Shown piece by piece: positions 36,367 through 47,606 of a stretch of DNA of 64,000 bases. The DNA is from Amblyomma americanum (lineage: Eukaryota; Arthropoda; Arachnida; Ixodida; Ixodidae), in contig NC_135497.1 of assembly GCF_052857255.1 (NCBI RefSeq), positions 181,920,777-181,984,776 of the forward strand, given 5' to 3'. Numbering within the stretch: the first letter of the stretch is position 1; each line of letters starts with the position of its first letter. Below the pieces are notes generated by a model. The model saw only the letters and a program-made list of their open reading frames with translations, was not told where the DNA came from and did no database searches. A program made the position numbers and the translations under genes.

Positions 36367-36686
36367 GCGTTTTTCCACCGTTAAAACGCAGCCGCCGCGG
36401 TCGGGTTCGGAGTTCCCGGGTTCGAACCCGACCGCGGCGGCTGCGTTTTTATGGAGGAAAAACGCTAAGGCGCCCGTGTGCTGTGCGATGTCAGTGCACG
36501 TTAAAGATCCCCAGGTGGTCGAAATTATTCCGGAGTCCTCCACTACGGCACCTATTTCTTCCTTTCTTCTTTCACTCCCTCCTTTATCCCTTCCCTTACG
36601 GCGCGGTTCAGGTGTCCAACGATATATGAGACAGATACTGCGCCATTTCCTTTCCCCCAAAACCAATTATTATTATTATTATTATC
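36367..36686 (+). mobile_element. Ruka-like SINE with inverted 5' head (foldback)
   Basis: From 36410 onward it is a normal SINE (GTTCCCGGGTTCGAACCCG, body, 3' module, ATT tail) lacking the A box. Upstream, 36367-36409 is the reverse complement of 36423-36466, from AGCGTTTTTCC through CGCAGCCGCCGCGG to GGGTTCG. The A-box half has thus been replaced by an inverted copy of the head-body junction, giving a roughly 44-bp stem with a 13-bp loop. This fits snap-back or twin priming during reverse transcription. Confidence 0.85.
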
Positions 36687-36690
36687 ACCA

Positions 36691-37626
36691 ACATCGACCG
36701 CGATGGTAATGATAGCCGCCGCGACAGCAGCAGCGGCGGAAGCACAGAGCACGGTGAAAAGTAAAAAAGAGGCTGCACACTACATATCCACCCATTCACG
36801 CACTGTCACTGGCCATGTAGGAGGGAAAAAGCTTCACATCACAGCGGTGAGCGAATAAACTGCATGTCAGTGCAATGGGCGCGGCTCTTTTGTAAAAGTT
36901 GGATGCGCGTAGACCCCCCCCCCCCCCCCCCCTTTACTTTGGCCACGCGCCTAATGCTAATCGAGTGCGGACACAGACAGGTGTATTAGACCTGCCTTCA
37001 TCCAATCCTGTCAGCAGCTTCGTACCTTCATGTGACCAGCCCTGTGACGACGAAGTATTAGTTTTAAGTTGCATATGTTTCCATTAAAAAAGAAAAACTA
37101 AATGCATGCATTTCAGGATTAGCAGAAAGGCAGCGAGCACTGAAAGCCTGAGATTTGCACATCAGGTGTCACAAAAACTAGGTACTGCATTGCTCTCAGT
37201 TTCTGCTTTAATTTCATGAAGATCCCCTAGACAGCAAACAGCAAACGAAAAGGCAATGCGCTGCCTTAGTAATTAAATGTTCACATCTAACTTTGTCACT
37301 GTACCGGTTACTTTGCGCACTGCCCACCGTCTTCCACCTGCCAGGGCGATGAAGAATAATTGTTCACGCATAAGCACTGCACTCATTCCGACACTATTCC
37401 GAGCATTTTCAATTAGATCGTGTTTCAGTTGGACAATCGCCCGAATGTGAACTCTTATTGTAAGGACGAGTTATCAACACGCGTACAGGAGCAAATAGGC
37501 GCCACAATTTTCTCCCTTTAGCTTCGGGACGCACACAAAAAATACCATGAAAATACTGTATGCTCAAATTCTACATTGAAAACTAAACATTTTGACAGAT
37601 TTACCTGCCTGGTTGGGTTTGAAGAC
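36691..37626. other. Unassigned sequence with poly(C) run
   Basis: Nineteen consecutive C lie at 36914-36932. No gene or repeat otherwise recognised. The last 70 bp before 37627 continue the Penelope-like left unit on the minus strand (TCAAACCCAACCAGGCAGGT). Confidence 0.45.
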
Positions 37627-37668
37627 TTATAATAAACTGCACATCTCCAACCAAAAATGTTAACTTTA

Positions 37669-37709
37669 ACCCAATGTTTCGAAGCCGACTCGGCTCCTTC
37701 ATCAGGGGT
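37669..37709 (-). ncRNA. Hammerhead-ribozyme-like motif, damaged
   Basis: This is the mirror copy on the minus strand, with the same CTGATGA, stem II and GAAA. Here GAAACGTT is replaced by GAAACATT, so the C-G pair of helix III is lost. It is probably inactive or weak. Confidence 0.5.
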
Positions 37710-37761
37710 GACACCCCCCCTCCCCTCCATACTTAAAAGACGATAGCTACTGCCCTCAGTC

Positions 37762-37802
37762 ACCCCTGATGAAGGAGCCGAGTCGGCTTCGAAACGTTGG
37801 GT
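37762..37802 (+). ncRNA. Hammerhead-ribozyme-like motif, intact core
   Basis: The conserved CTGATGA (37766-37772) is followed by a stem of about seven base pairs (GGAGCCG with CGGCTTC, three-base loop), then GAAA (37791-37794), then CGTT and GGGT. The ACCC before the core pairs with that GGGT as helix I. Helix III would be only AC/GU, the extremely short type described for Penelope-like elements, and cleavage would follow the T at 37798. This is the arrangement of a type I hammerhead. Activity is untested, and such short helix III forms may cleave only as dimers. Confidence 0.6.
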
Positions 37803-37845
37803 TAAAGTTAACATTTTTTGGTTGGAGATGTGCAGTTTATTATAA

Positions 37846-37985
37846 ATTATACATTGTGGTATTCTATATTCCTTTATTTTTCAAGTGGCTTTTTGTTGCC
37901 CATAGTACACCGCACTTTAAATACTCTTGTCTGGGCCCCAGATCACCTCGGTGGAATTTTAAACGATTAAAATTAAAACGATTGA
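37846..37985. other. Unassigned AT-rich spacer
   Basis: Short AT-rich stretch between the Penelope-like relic and the CpG-rich block. Nothing recognised. Confidence 0.4.
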
Positions 37986-39411
37986 AGAGTAACCACACCG
38001 CAGAAACGTCCGCGGTGTCAATCGACTGGCCGGCCCGCGAGACACAGACGTCGCGTGCAGCCGAAGGGCCGCGCAGCAACAAGTGGAGCCCGAGCAGCTC
38101 CTTCCTTCCGCCGAAAGTGCAAGCAAACCGCCCGAGACGCGCCCAAGGGTGCGCTCGTGGCGTTATCTGACAAAGCGTCCAACGGGGCGGCGGGCGGCCA
38201 ACAAAGGCGCCAGAGGAAAGGGAGCCGCATCCTCGCTCGCGGGCCGCCGCGATTCAAGTTCAACCAGCGGCGGCCGTCCTTCCCGCATCCACGGGAATCG
38301 AGGCGGGCATTGCGGAAGCGGGTCGGCGCGCGTAGCAGGGGCGATGAATGGCGGCGCACGGCTCATTGCGCGCCAGCACGCAGCGGCGCCCGAGGCTGGC
38401 CGCGCGGGGGGCCGAGACGGCTAATCGGCGCGATCGAGCGGACACCTCGCGGCCGGCCGAAGAAGGCGGCTCGTTAATAAGCGGGCCGCTTAAACGCCGA
38501 CGCGCCGGCCGACGCTTTGCGGCCGACACGTCCCGCGGGGGAGTTCCCGGCGGCCGTCAACGAGACGTATCAATTTACTTACTCGGCACAGCCCGGACGG
38601 CCGCGCGAGCCGATCGGCCACGATAGTCGGCGGCGCATCGGCGTTTAAGGGGAACGCCGATCACGACGTGAGCGCAGCCCTGGTGGCACCTTCGGCACCT
38701 CGTGAGACTGAGAACCTCGGCCGCAGTGTTCGAAGCAAAATGTGTCCTGGCGGCTTTATTCCGACGACGGACGAATTCGCACTGTGCTTAGCGCAGCACC
38801 CGTACGGTGGTGACCGACCGAGTGCGACAACTCGTCGCATCCGCACTAAGAGAGCGCAGCCTTAAATAAAGCAGCGATGCTGCGAAAGCAACAGAGGCTC
38901 TCAACAGCTTACGCGTGAGATTAGAGAGTAAAATACAAGGCCGCGTGCACATTGGGCGGCCGAGACGCGCAGCCAGCAGAGCGAGGCAGCCATGTTGCGC
39001 CACGCGCAGGTCAGGTGCCCCGCCTCGGGCTTGCTTGGCTATGCGCGGCCATCTGCATTCGAAAGCGGCCGCCCCGTGCGAACGATCGCGGCGGCAGGTT
39101 GATGCGGCGGCAGCCACCCGATACAGAGCGTGCTCCCAACAGCGCAGGAGAAGAAAAACAGAAAACGCGCGCGGTCACAATGGCGACATACGGAAGCGCA
39201 GGCACGCTTCCGGTCGCCTCCGATCACAATGACAAACGCCAATGACAATGACAGCGACGACGAGTCAGCAACGGTTCACGAGGTTCGCGTGTCGTGCGCG
39301 CGACGTTCTCTCCGCCACTCGGCGCGCGCGCACCCCACTGGCAACAATGGAGGGGCGCACAATGCTTGCGCTAACCAGTGTACACACGCCGCAGCTGCGA
39401 CCTTCGCCGCA
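37986..39411. other. GC- and CpG-rich block
   Basis: Very high GC and CpG density, with abrupt borders against AT-rich DNA at about 37980. Open frames exist in five or six frames at once, as expected in GC-rich DNA, and none has a domain. It could be a promoter or an enhancer island of a flanking gene outside the window, but no TATA/initiator or first exon can be supported. Confidence 0.4.
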
Positions 39412-39566
39412 CCCCCCCCCCCCCCCCCCCCCACCGCCCCGACCTGCCGATTGCCCGGCCATCGCCACCGAGCTGCGAGACGCGCAAAAAATCGAAGCTC
39501 ACGCATTGCAGGCAGAATACCGTGCTACGCGCAAAACAAAACCGATAAGGGGGGGGGGGGGGGGGG
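39412..39566. repeat. Poly(C) 21-mer and poly(G) 18-mer pair
   Basis: A C run at 39412-39432 and a G run at 39549-39566 face each other about 115 bp apart. They could pair as a hairpin in single-stranded DNA or RNA. Confidence 0.9.
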
Positions 39567-40811
39567 AATTGCGTGCGCGTGTGTGCGTGTGCGTGTAGTA
39601 CGCACGCGGGGAGGACATACCACAGCACGAAAACGCTCCCAACGTGGTGCCTGGCACGCCGCGTCCTGTGCTACTCAACAATAAACGAAGTCAGCTCGAT
39701 AAAGTTTGCCTTTACCAAACAAGCCAGAGGCATCAAAATTATTGAGCTTATAATTTCATCTCGTTATTCGCTCCTTGCTTGGGTAACAAGAAACGCTTTT
39801 GACAACGTACTATTTTTTTTTGTTGTCGCGAAGGAATTCTGCGAGGAGGTTCTGAATGTGAGCTGAGCTTCACTGCAGACGTCATTTGTACCCAGCTAAG
39901 ACAAATATCAATCACGATTTTAGCTGAGGAACTTTCCAGATGGCGGCGCTACAGTCGTGATTTGTTCCATCATTCTTTAGCTGTTTCAACACGGTGGGAA
40001 AGCTGTGATAATCAACAAGACATTCCGAAGAGCGTATAGGCACGCACATCCACCTACCCTCCACGCAAGTATTCAATGGAGCGGCGGTATATAGAGGGAG
40101 AGACGGTATAGAACAGCGCAAGCGCACTGGCGGTAATGTAATGACAGAACGAAACAACGCAGGCTCTTGATATCAACTGGCACTTAATTTTCGCGAGGCA
40201 AATTCAAGGAAGTATAAATCATAAAGAAAACGTGGAAAGGACTTCAATGAAAGGAAAACCCACAAAAAGATAACTGAAAGCTCTTTCAAGGGGCCCGGAG
40301 GTTCGGACCTAGCGAAGGAGTTTGATGCATCGATAGCAGCGCTCAACCGTGAGTGGAGCGTGAAGATGGAGAACGAGAAGTGTAGCCTTTCATGCTAGAA
40401 ACAACGCATATCCGTATGCATAAGCTTTCCAACAGGGATCGTGGTTTGGTGAATTGGCTTTCATTCCCTAACAGCTCCGGGGATGATTTTCTTGCAGCAA
40501 AAGAGGGCTCAACACAAGAGCGGGTCGGTGCTAAGAGCCAGGAATGTCTCGGGCTACTGCACCACGAACAGTCAGAAAGTTGATCCAAATCCCCGAAACA
40601 GAAACGGCTGCAGCCCATCGCGAATGCTCAGATCCAGCGCAACGTCGATGCTGCCCTGACGACACTTGGGGACAACCCTATTCGCCCCGGTGCGCACCGT
40701 CGTTTGAAGCTCCATCTCTGCTCCCACCGGGTGGGCCGGAGAGCCGGGCTGCGCCGCAACACCAGCGGCCCGAGCAGCGGGTGCAGCAAAACTTCAGCCT
40801 CTCTTCGACAA

Positions 40812-40823
40812 CAGATGGCGCCA
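40812..40823 (+). promoter_or_regulatory. CTCF-core-like motif, site 2
   Basis: Reads CAGATGGCGCCA, identical over 12 bases to sites 3 and 4. Confidence 0.35.
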
Positions 40824-41824
40824 CTGAATGAGGCCAAAGCCGGCACTGACGTGCGCATACGCACAACGGTCGTTTGTCCCAATCGCTTCTGCAGCTTAGC
40901 TTTCGTTCACCCCATTGTTTCAGGTCGGCAGTTTTATTGGCGTCGGATGACGCCGGCTTCAGAGAATGGAGTCATTCGCCAGTAAAACCGGCGTCACCGC
41001 GCCGATGTCGAAACAGCGCCACCGGCGTACACGTACCACGGCACGGTGGCAGACGACTGCAGGCGCTGCGGCGGCGTACGCTCAGCTCAGCCAGGCCTCC
41101 GTCCGAGACCGTCAACTGAGGCGGAAGGGGGGGGACGTGGCACCATGCCCTCAGCAATGGCACCCGCAGAGCTAATCTACCGCGTTTAAGGTCCGCGCAA
41201 GAAACAACAGTACAAGCTACAAGAGGTAAGCCGCGTGAAGGCCTAAGGGACAGACGATAGTGGCGCTGCTGCTGGCACATGCCACGTATATGACATTCCC
41301 AAAGAAGGGAGGCAGCTGCAATGATGAAAATAGAAGAAAAGGGCTTCGTCGGGTAGTAATCAATTCCGAAATGACCCTACTTGCTGAAAAACATTAGCAC
41401 ACTGACTCATGGGTAATCAGCGCTGAAGGCGGGGAGAGGAGAGAAGACAGAATAAGAAATCGCGAAACCGCTGGCAAAGTGCACGAAGAAAAAATAATAG
41501 CCAGGAGCGCTGTATGATAAATAAACTCGTTAATACTGCAGCCAGGCACCGAGCCAAGAAACCGATTGGCCATTCCCAAGGATAAAAACGCGTTTTTAAT
41601 CAATCAAGCGAACGCTTCTCCAAATGAATTTTCAGTTGACACAGAGATATCAGCCAACCACCCGTCAGCTTTTAAATATATTTTTATAGAGCCTTGAAAG
41701 CTACGTTCTTGTCATCTAACCCCCCCTCCCCCCTTTTTTTTTTCTGAAAACACAGATCTTTAGGATAGAGCATTCTGTCTACCGACGCCACTTACCGCGG
41801 TCGCCAACAACCAACGCGCACGCG

Positions 41825-41836
41825 CAGATGGCGCCA
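41825..41836 (+). promoter_or_regulatory. CTCF-core-like motif, site 3
   Basis: Reads CAGATGGCGCCA. It is followed within 20 bp by CCTGGCCTC and CCCCCACCTG, so the local sequence is GC-rich. Confidence 0.35.
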
Positions 41837-42270
41837 GGTGCCGACCCTGGCCTCATCGGCCCCCACCTGCGCATGCGCATAGGCGGCGGCGGTAAGCGGC
41901 GACGGCAGACGGCGTACGCTATGCTAGATGTCTTTAACCATTCAGATCTTAAATCTCATATTCCCGCTTGAAAAAATTGCAGAAACTCTGGAGCCATGTG
42001 CGTGATATAATAGCGCAAAAAGCATACAATCTGCCCGAAAAAAAAAAATGTTCAAGAAATAATTATCACTGTACTGAAAAAAACAGCCCACTAGTGGGGT
42101 CACCTCAGCGACTGTAAACCTGAAAGCAAATGCCATAAAAAAACAAACTTACAGCATCAAACCAGCTTTGTGGAACCAGATGAGAGAGTGCAAAAAACTG
42201 ACAATCATGAGCATCTTCCGGAGCACCGAAACATCGAAAGGGTAATGAAAGAAACAAAAAAAAAATTGTG

Positions 42271-43280
42271 ACAGCGAATTTTACCACATACTTCGTCGCT
42301 AACAGAGAATTTCTCGAACCCTTGCGCTACGCAGCACACAGATATTTTCCGCGCACTTTCAGTGAGCACGCATACAGTCGCGAAATTTCCGCCGCGCTAG
42401 TCCAGGCCTGGCTCCGCGAAACGGGCGTGATGCGGCTGCGAACCCTTGCCGCACGGAGATCCACGAAATTTCGCGGGGCAATGAAGGGAGGAGCGGCGAG
42501 AAGTGCCGCGCGAAGACGCGCAGGTCGGGGCAGCGCCGGCCGCGCCTCACGCGCGCCTCCGACAACCTTCCGTCGTTCTCAATCCATCCTCGCTCGACGA
42601 GAACAAAAACCGAGCCAGGGCAAACAGGCACAAAACGTGCACGTCCACATTCGCAACGCATAAATTTTTCCGCGAGCGCGCCATTAAAGGTACGCACGCA
42701 CGCACACACGCGAGCGCCCTAGAAGACGAAATGCCAGTCCCCTCCCCCTCAGCCGGCACAGTGCTCGGCGCTTGAAAATTCGGATCGAAGATATCTTTTC
42801 AAATTTATGGCTCCCTGCGAATCCATTTCGTTTTCGCTCTCCCTCGGCCTCCTCCGCCCCCGTTTCTCCTCCGCTTTTCGCCCTCGCGGGCGTTGCCCTG
42901 GCAACGGGAGAGAAATGTATGCGAGGGATTCTGATAGAAGTGTAATTGCATTGCGTCAATCCCTTTCGCTCGCCTCCTTTCGGAGGCCTCCTCGCCCGGC
43001 TATTACGCGACGGGCCGGCCTCCTCGCTCACCTACTTGGGACGCCCTCGCCCCCACGCCCCACTTCGCCTCCCCCCCGCGAGAGGGCGCCACGAGGCAAG
43101 CACCCCTCTCTTCCTCCCCCTCCCCATCCCCCTCCGCCCTCTCCTCGACATGACTCCACTCTCCGAGCACATTGTTCCCTTCGCCCTCGTCCTCCGCCCC
43201 CGGGGACTGCGCGGGAGATGTAGTAAGGCCGACATCGTCCGTGGCGAGAACATTACAAAAGAGCAGGCATTCCAATTGCT
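42271..43280. other. GC- and CpG-rich block
   Basis: CpG-dense, pyrimidine-rich on the plus strand in 43000-43200. No recognisable gene. An ACGC/ACAC-type short repeat lies at about 42690-42710. Confidence 0.4.
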
Positions 43281-46200
43281 TTTGACTTGGATGACTGCAA
43301 TGCAGTGGAGGCCCGTACTTTAGCAAATGGCCGCAGTGCCTCCAGCGCGCTTTCAAAGCGTCGCTGTACTCCGCCTGGCACACGGTATACTATTACGGTC
43401 AGGCAGAAATCCCACCCCATTCGACCAAAAGGACCGTCCGCCAACCGGCCGTCCACAGACGAAAATGTGTATCATTCTAGACGAAGGAAATCGCCTTCAA
43501 CGCATGTACAATAATTATTTCGCTTCCAGTCCATTTAGGATAATCCTAGCACCGCCAGACCGCACCCAAAATCCTTCTAGTACGGTACGATGGTGCCAAT
43601 CAGCCTCCGACTGTATGCTGAGGGTATGCCTTATCCGTCGGAGGCTGCCTCATCCGCTGCTAGAGCGCGCATTGGTTGTACGGTGCAGTCTGACGTCAAC
43701 AGAGGTACCACGGTAAGCGTGAATCGCGTTGAGTGCGAGGTAACATGAAAATGATGACTTCGACGCGACAGTTGAAGGCCCGCTCATTACCCAGCAGAGA
43801 GAACAAAACAGAGCACGACAGACTAAGCAGAGAGGGACAGGTTGCTGGTGCATATAAGCTAGCATATAAATTCAGGAAATTAAGTTTCCTTCCCGAACCC
43901 ACTGCTGCTTCGCACGACTCAAGAGATCCTAGAGATCCTCTAGGACCTAGAGGATCCCTAACATCTCTTTATTTTATTGCGCTCTTCACGCATGCGGCGT
44001 TGCAAAACCAACGAACGCTCAAGACAAGGCGGAAACCAGGAAGAATTTGCTCAAAAAGAGCGGTTCGTCGCTTGAAAGGGTAACGTCATGTTCTGGAACA
44101 TGATGCGCATATAAATAGATATCCCTAGCGATTTCGTTGGATAATTTCGAATTATAGAACCTGCTAGGGATCAAGAAATAATTTGGTGCTTATTCTTGAG
44201 CATGTCTATATTGTACTAGTGCGGCCCCCCGCCGGCGGCTAATAATATAGAGCTATTAGATTCGTTTCCGGAGCACGCGGCCCAGATACATTTGTACCCG
44301 ACTGTACGAGCAAACGGGCCCAGGCAGCACCTCATATCACTTCATGTTCTTCCCGGGTTCTTCTACTTCATGTCACCACGCCTGCCTTCCATCCCGAGAA
44401 GAAAATTTTGCCACATTAAACTGCGCAAACGTAAAGAAAGAACTCGAACGGGGCGACCCGGCATTCCACCCCAGCTTTCCGCAAAAAGAAACAGGCAAGG
44501 TGGTGGGGGCAAGGGGGGGGGGGGGGGGGTGCACATTCCTTCTGCCCCAAGTTACCGACTACAAATATAACGGTCTGCTAAGTCGCAGACGCTTTCGCCA
44601 TCTTCCCGCTGTGCAACCTAAAGAGTGGCGCACGTAAGGCGCGCAAACAGACATCCATGGAACGAATATAGATTCCGAGATGCTCAAAGATATGAGAAAA
44701 AAACAGTAGTGAACAGCAGCGCCGTTACATACGTGCACGGCCTTTGTGAAAAGAGCGCGCCTAACTATAAATGACGTCGGGAGCGTCACGTGGGCTTTCG
44801 TAAGAAGCTCTTGTGAGTTCCGAAGCTGAGGGAAGAGGAGGAATGGAAAGTGGGAGAGCCACCCTGCAGAATCTTCAGAATTCTGGCCTGCCGGTAGTGC
44901 TGCAGGTTCAGCGATGCGAGTGCTGGGGGGCCCTTTAACTTTTGTCAGAGAACCGCACCTACCGAGGCAGCAGTTCACTCCTCTCGAAAATGGAACGCCT
45001 CACATGTTCTCTCATCTTGAAGGTACCACCCGAGCAGAGAGCATGCGGCACGGCTGCTGGCACGTGGTCTCTAAGCGGCGGCCGAAAATGCGGGCATTTT
45101 TAATTCCGCTTCGAGCAGCGAAATCTGCGCGCCTGATCGCGCTTTCAAGCGGCTCGCGGCGCATGGCGGGAAGGGCCGCGCGGAACCTTGACACCACGTT
45201 CTCAGCCACCTATCTGAGCGGCGAATCGCACTCCCTTCGCCGCGTCCCACGGGAGCGCGCGGCTAGAGGCCGCGCCGAGTGTAACGACATTCGAGAAGGC
45301 CATGGCGTTCCTACGCGGCAACAGACACACGTAGTATAGCCCACGCCAGGTCAAAGCTCTGCTGTTCGGCAAACGTCCGCACTGCATAACACCCGATCAG
45401 CGTTTGTGCAGCTAACAGCGCTCTAACTGCCTCGCTTTATAAGCGAGCAATGAGCAATGTGTACGGAATGCGCCAACGGTGGTAGAACGAAACGCTATGT
45501 CACCCGCTCGTTATATAAGTCTACACTAGACTTTGCGTTTTCCATCTTTCTCAAGCACAAATTCATTCCATACTAATGAGAGCCATTAAGTGTTGTCTTT
45601 CCGCCTGGCGCACCAGAATGTGAATCCCGGCGTCCAGCGTAATTTTGCTGGCGGCAAAAATTATACAGCGGGAATGTTTATCTCTACAATGCTCGCGAAA
45701 TTCCCCGCCTTTCTTTTTCCTTTCGGAGGAATTAAAACTACCTAATGCACACAAGGCAGCGAAAGATTGGAACCAATGTAGTCGGCTTATAGGACACCTC
45801 ATCCAGCAACGTAGAAATACATCTTTGCGGTATAGGCCTGTTGTTACGCAGGTGTCATAATCATTTCTGGAGGTTCCCTAGCTTTCGTCTTCCCTTATCT
45901 GAAAAAGTCTTTGCTCTTATAACAGCGGAACTTACAAATTAGGCTTACGCATACAAGACTGCGCACATTACCGGGGACAGGAAGTCACAATTATAATAAA
46001 TTACATGTCATGACCAATGAGGAAAATGATGCTGCCTTCTAGCACACATGCTTTCGATGTGAGGCAGGATGTTGAGCGGCACACCATTATCTCCTATTTT
46101 ACGGACAGTAAGGCTTTCCTTTCGTGAATTACGTGCTATCAGAGGCTTCCGCTCTTTTAGAAACGCCGGTTACTCACCCTTGATTTGCATGAGGATGAAT

Positions 46201-47575
46201 GCTATCAACATATGAAAGGTTCTTAAATACCAATGTGGTTGGAGAGCAAGCACAGCGAATTCACTTCAAAAGTTCGTGCATTGATCTCGCACAAAGGAAG
46301 ATAAGTGCACTCACCCCCCCCCCCCCCCTCCTCCTCCTCCGTTTCATAGTAAAGCACGGGGCACACTCAGTGAACCCGAGGACACAACGACTAAAATGTG
46401 GACGCAAGAACCCTAACAAAGTTTTTTTTTTATTCCTGCTTGTTCATTTGCATTAGAATGGGCTTTGCTACGATTGGGTTTTGTTGCGCTGAAAACGGAT
46501 AACGCCTCGGTCACGCAGTTTACACCTACGCGAATGACATCTCTGTATACGTTGAGTTGAAGCAAGCGCATAACAAGTTAAGAAAAAAAAAATCCATTGA
46601 AAGCTGGGAACGACCTATTGAAGTAAATCGCGAATAATTATGTCATTGCTTCGGTACATTACCCACGAAGACAATCCAAGAGTTGTAGATAAGAGGGACC
46701 GAACTTGATCTGATCGGTTTCACAACGCGAAGCAGCGCACTGGCGTTGCTCGGGGCCTCTAAATGCCATCAGTCGTGGTACGGCGCGCAGCTGCACGGGA
46801 AATAGGCCTGTAGGAGCACACTTCAAATGCCACACTGGCCACGCTCGGCCTACGCCGCACCAACAACTGACTCCATCTCGGCGAGAGTAGGCGTGCGGCT
46901 GGAAATGATGGGGGATGCCGAGCTCCCCACAAATGCGAGCGGCGCGATCTCCCTCTGGAAGTGGCCGGCAAGACCCCATCACACTGCGGTCACCCAATCA
47001 ATTCGAGCAGGGAAGGCTAGAATCGAACCCTAAGCAAGAGCAGAAGAAAAGGGAGAAAAGAGTCATTTCTCGATTACGAGGCAAGTGAACCAACGAAACA
47101 AGCGCACACGCGCGCACAGAAACCACCGAAAAAGACGGTGAAAGAAAGACAGGAGCCATCGCGAAGAAAAGGCGAACAGACTGGGGCTACGATTCGGTAA
47201 TCGACTGCCCGCTAACCGTTCAAATTGCGCGGAAAGAGAAGAAGATGAAAAACAAGGGGGAAAAAAAGATGCGGTGGCGGCAACAAAGTTTTGATTGCCG
47301 CACAGAGGAGCGACACAACTGTCTAGCCTACGTCGCAGTGACGAAATACGAGCAACTCGAGTGACAATGAACCAAACAAGAAGCGAGCTGCCGGAGAGAA
47401 CGTACGAGAGAGAGAGAAAAAGGAGCTCCGAGTAACGCGAGAGATTAGCCCAGCAACTGGAGCGTTTCTTCGGACCCGGACTAACTGCCAAGGAACAAGG
47501 TAAAACGCGCAGCGGAGTCTGGCGGAGAGGGGGCAGAAATAGCGGCAAAGTATCGAGAGAGAGAGGTGTGTGTGT

Positions 47576-47606
<31 letters not shown>

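Larger units (their letters stand above)
37627..37845. mobile_element. Inverted pair of Penelope-like element terminal sequences
   Basis: Arms of 86 bp (37627-37712) and 87 bp (37759-37845) are reverse complements with only a few differences, separated by 46 bp. Each arm, read outward from the centre, begins GTCACCCCTGATGAAGGAGC and ends TGTGCAGTTTATTATAA. The hammerhead-like core, and my recollection of similar text at Penelope-like element termini in arthropods, support the family call. No reverse transcriptase or GIY-YIG ORF is present here, so it is a terminal relic or a non-autonomous derivative. Confidence 0.65.
39567..42270. other. Unassigned sequence with two CTCF-core-like sites
   Basis: No gene supported. 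The motif CAGATGGCGCCA occurs at 40812-40823 and 41825-41836. Frames around 40544-41175 are open on both strands but have no recognisable domain. Confidence 0.4.

Noticed and set aside
38055..38626. Overlapping 90-140-codon frames in the CpG-rich block
   Set aside because: Open in nearly all frames because stop codons are rare in GC-rich DNA. No motif.
46659..47040. Possible tRNA or small gene near AGAATCGAACCCTA
   Set aside because: The B-box-like word has no matching A box or cloverleaf.
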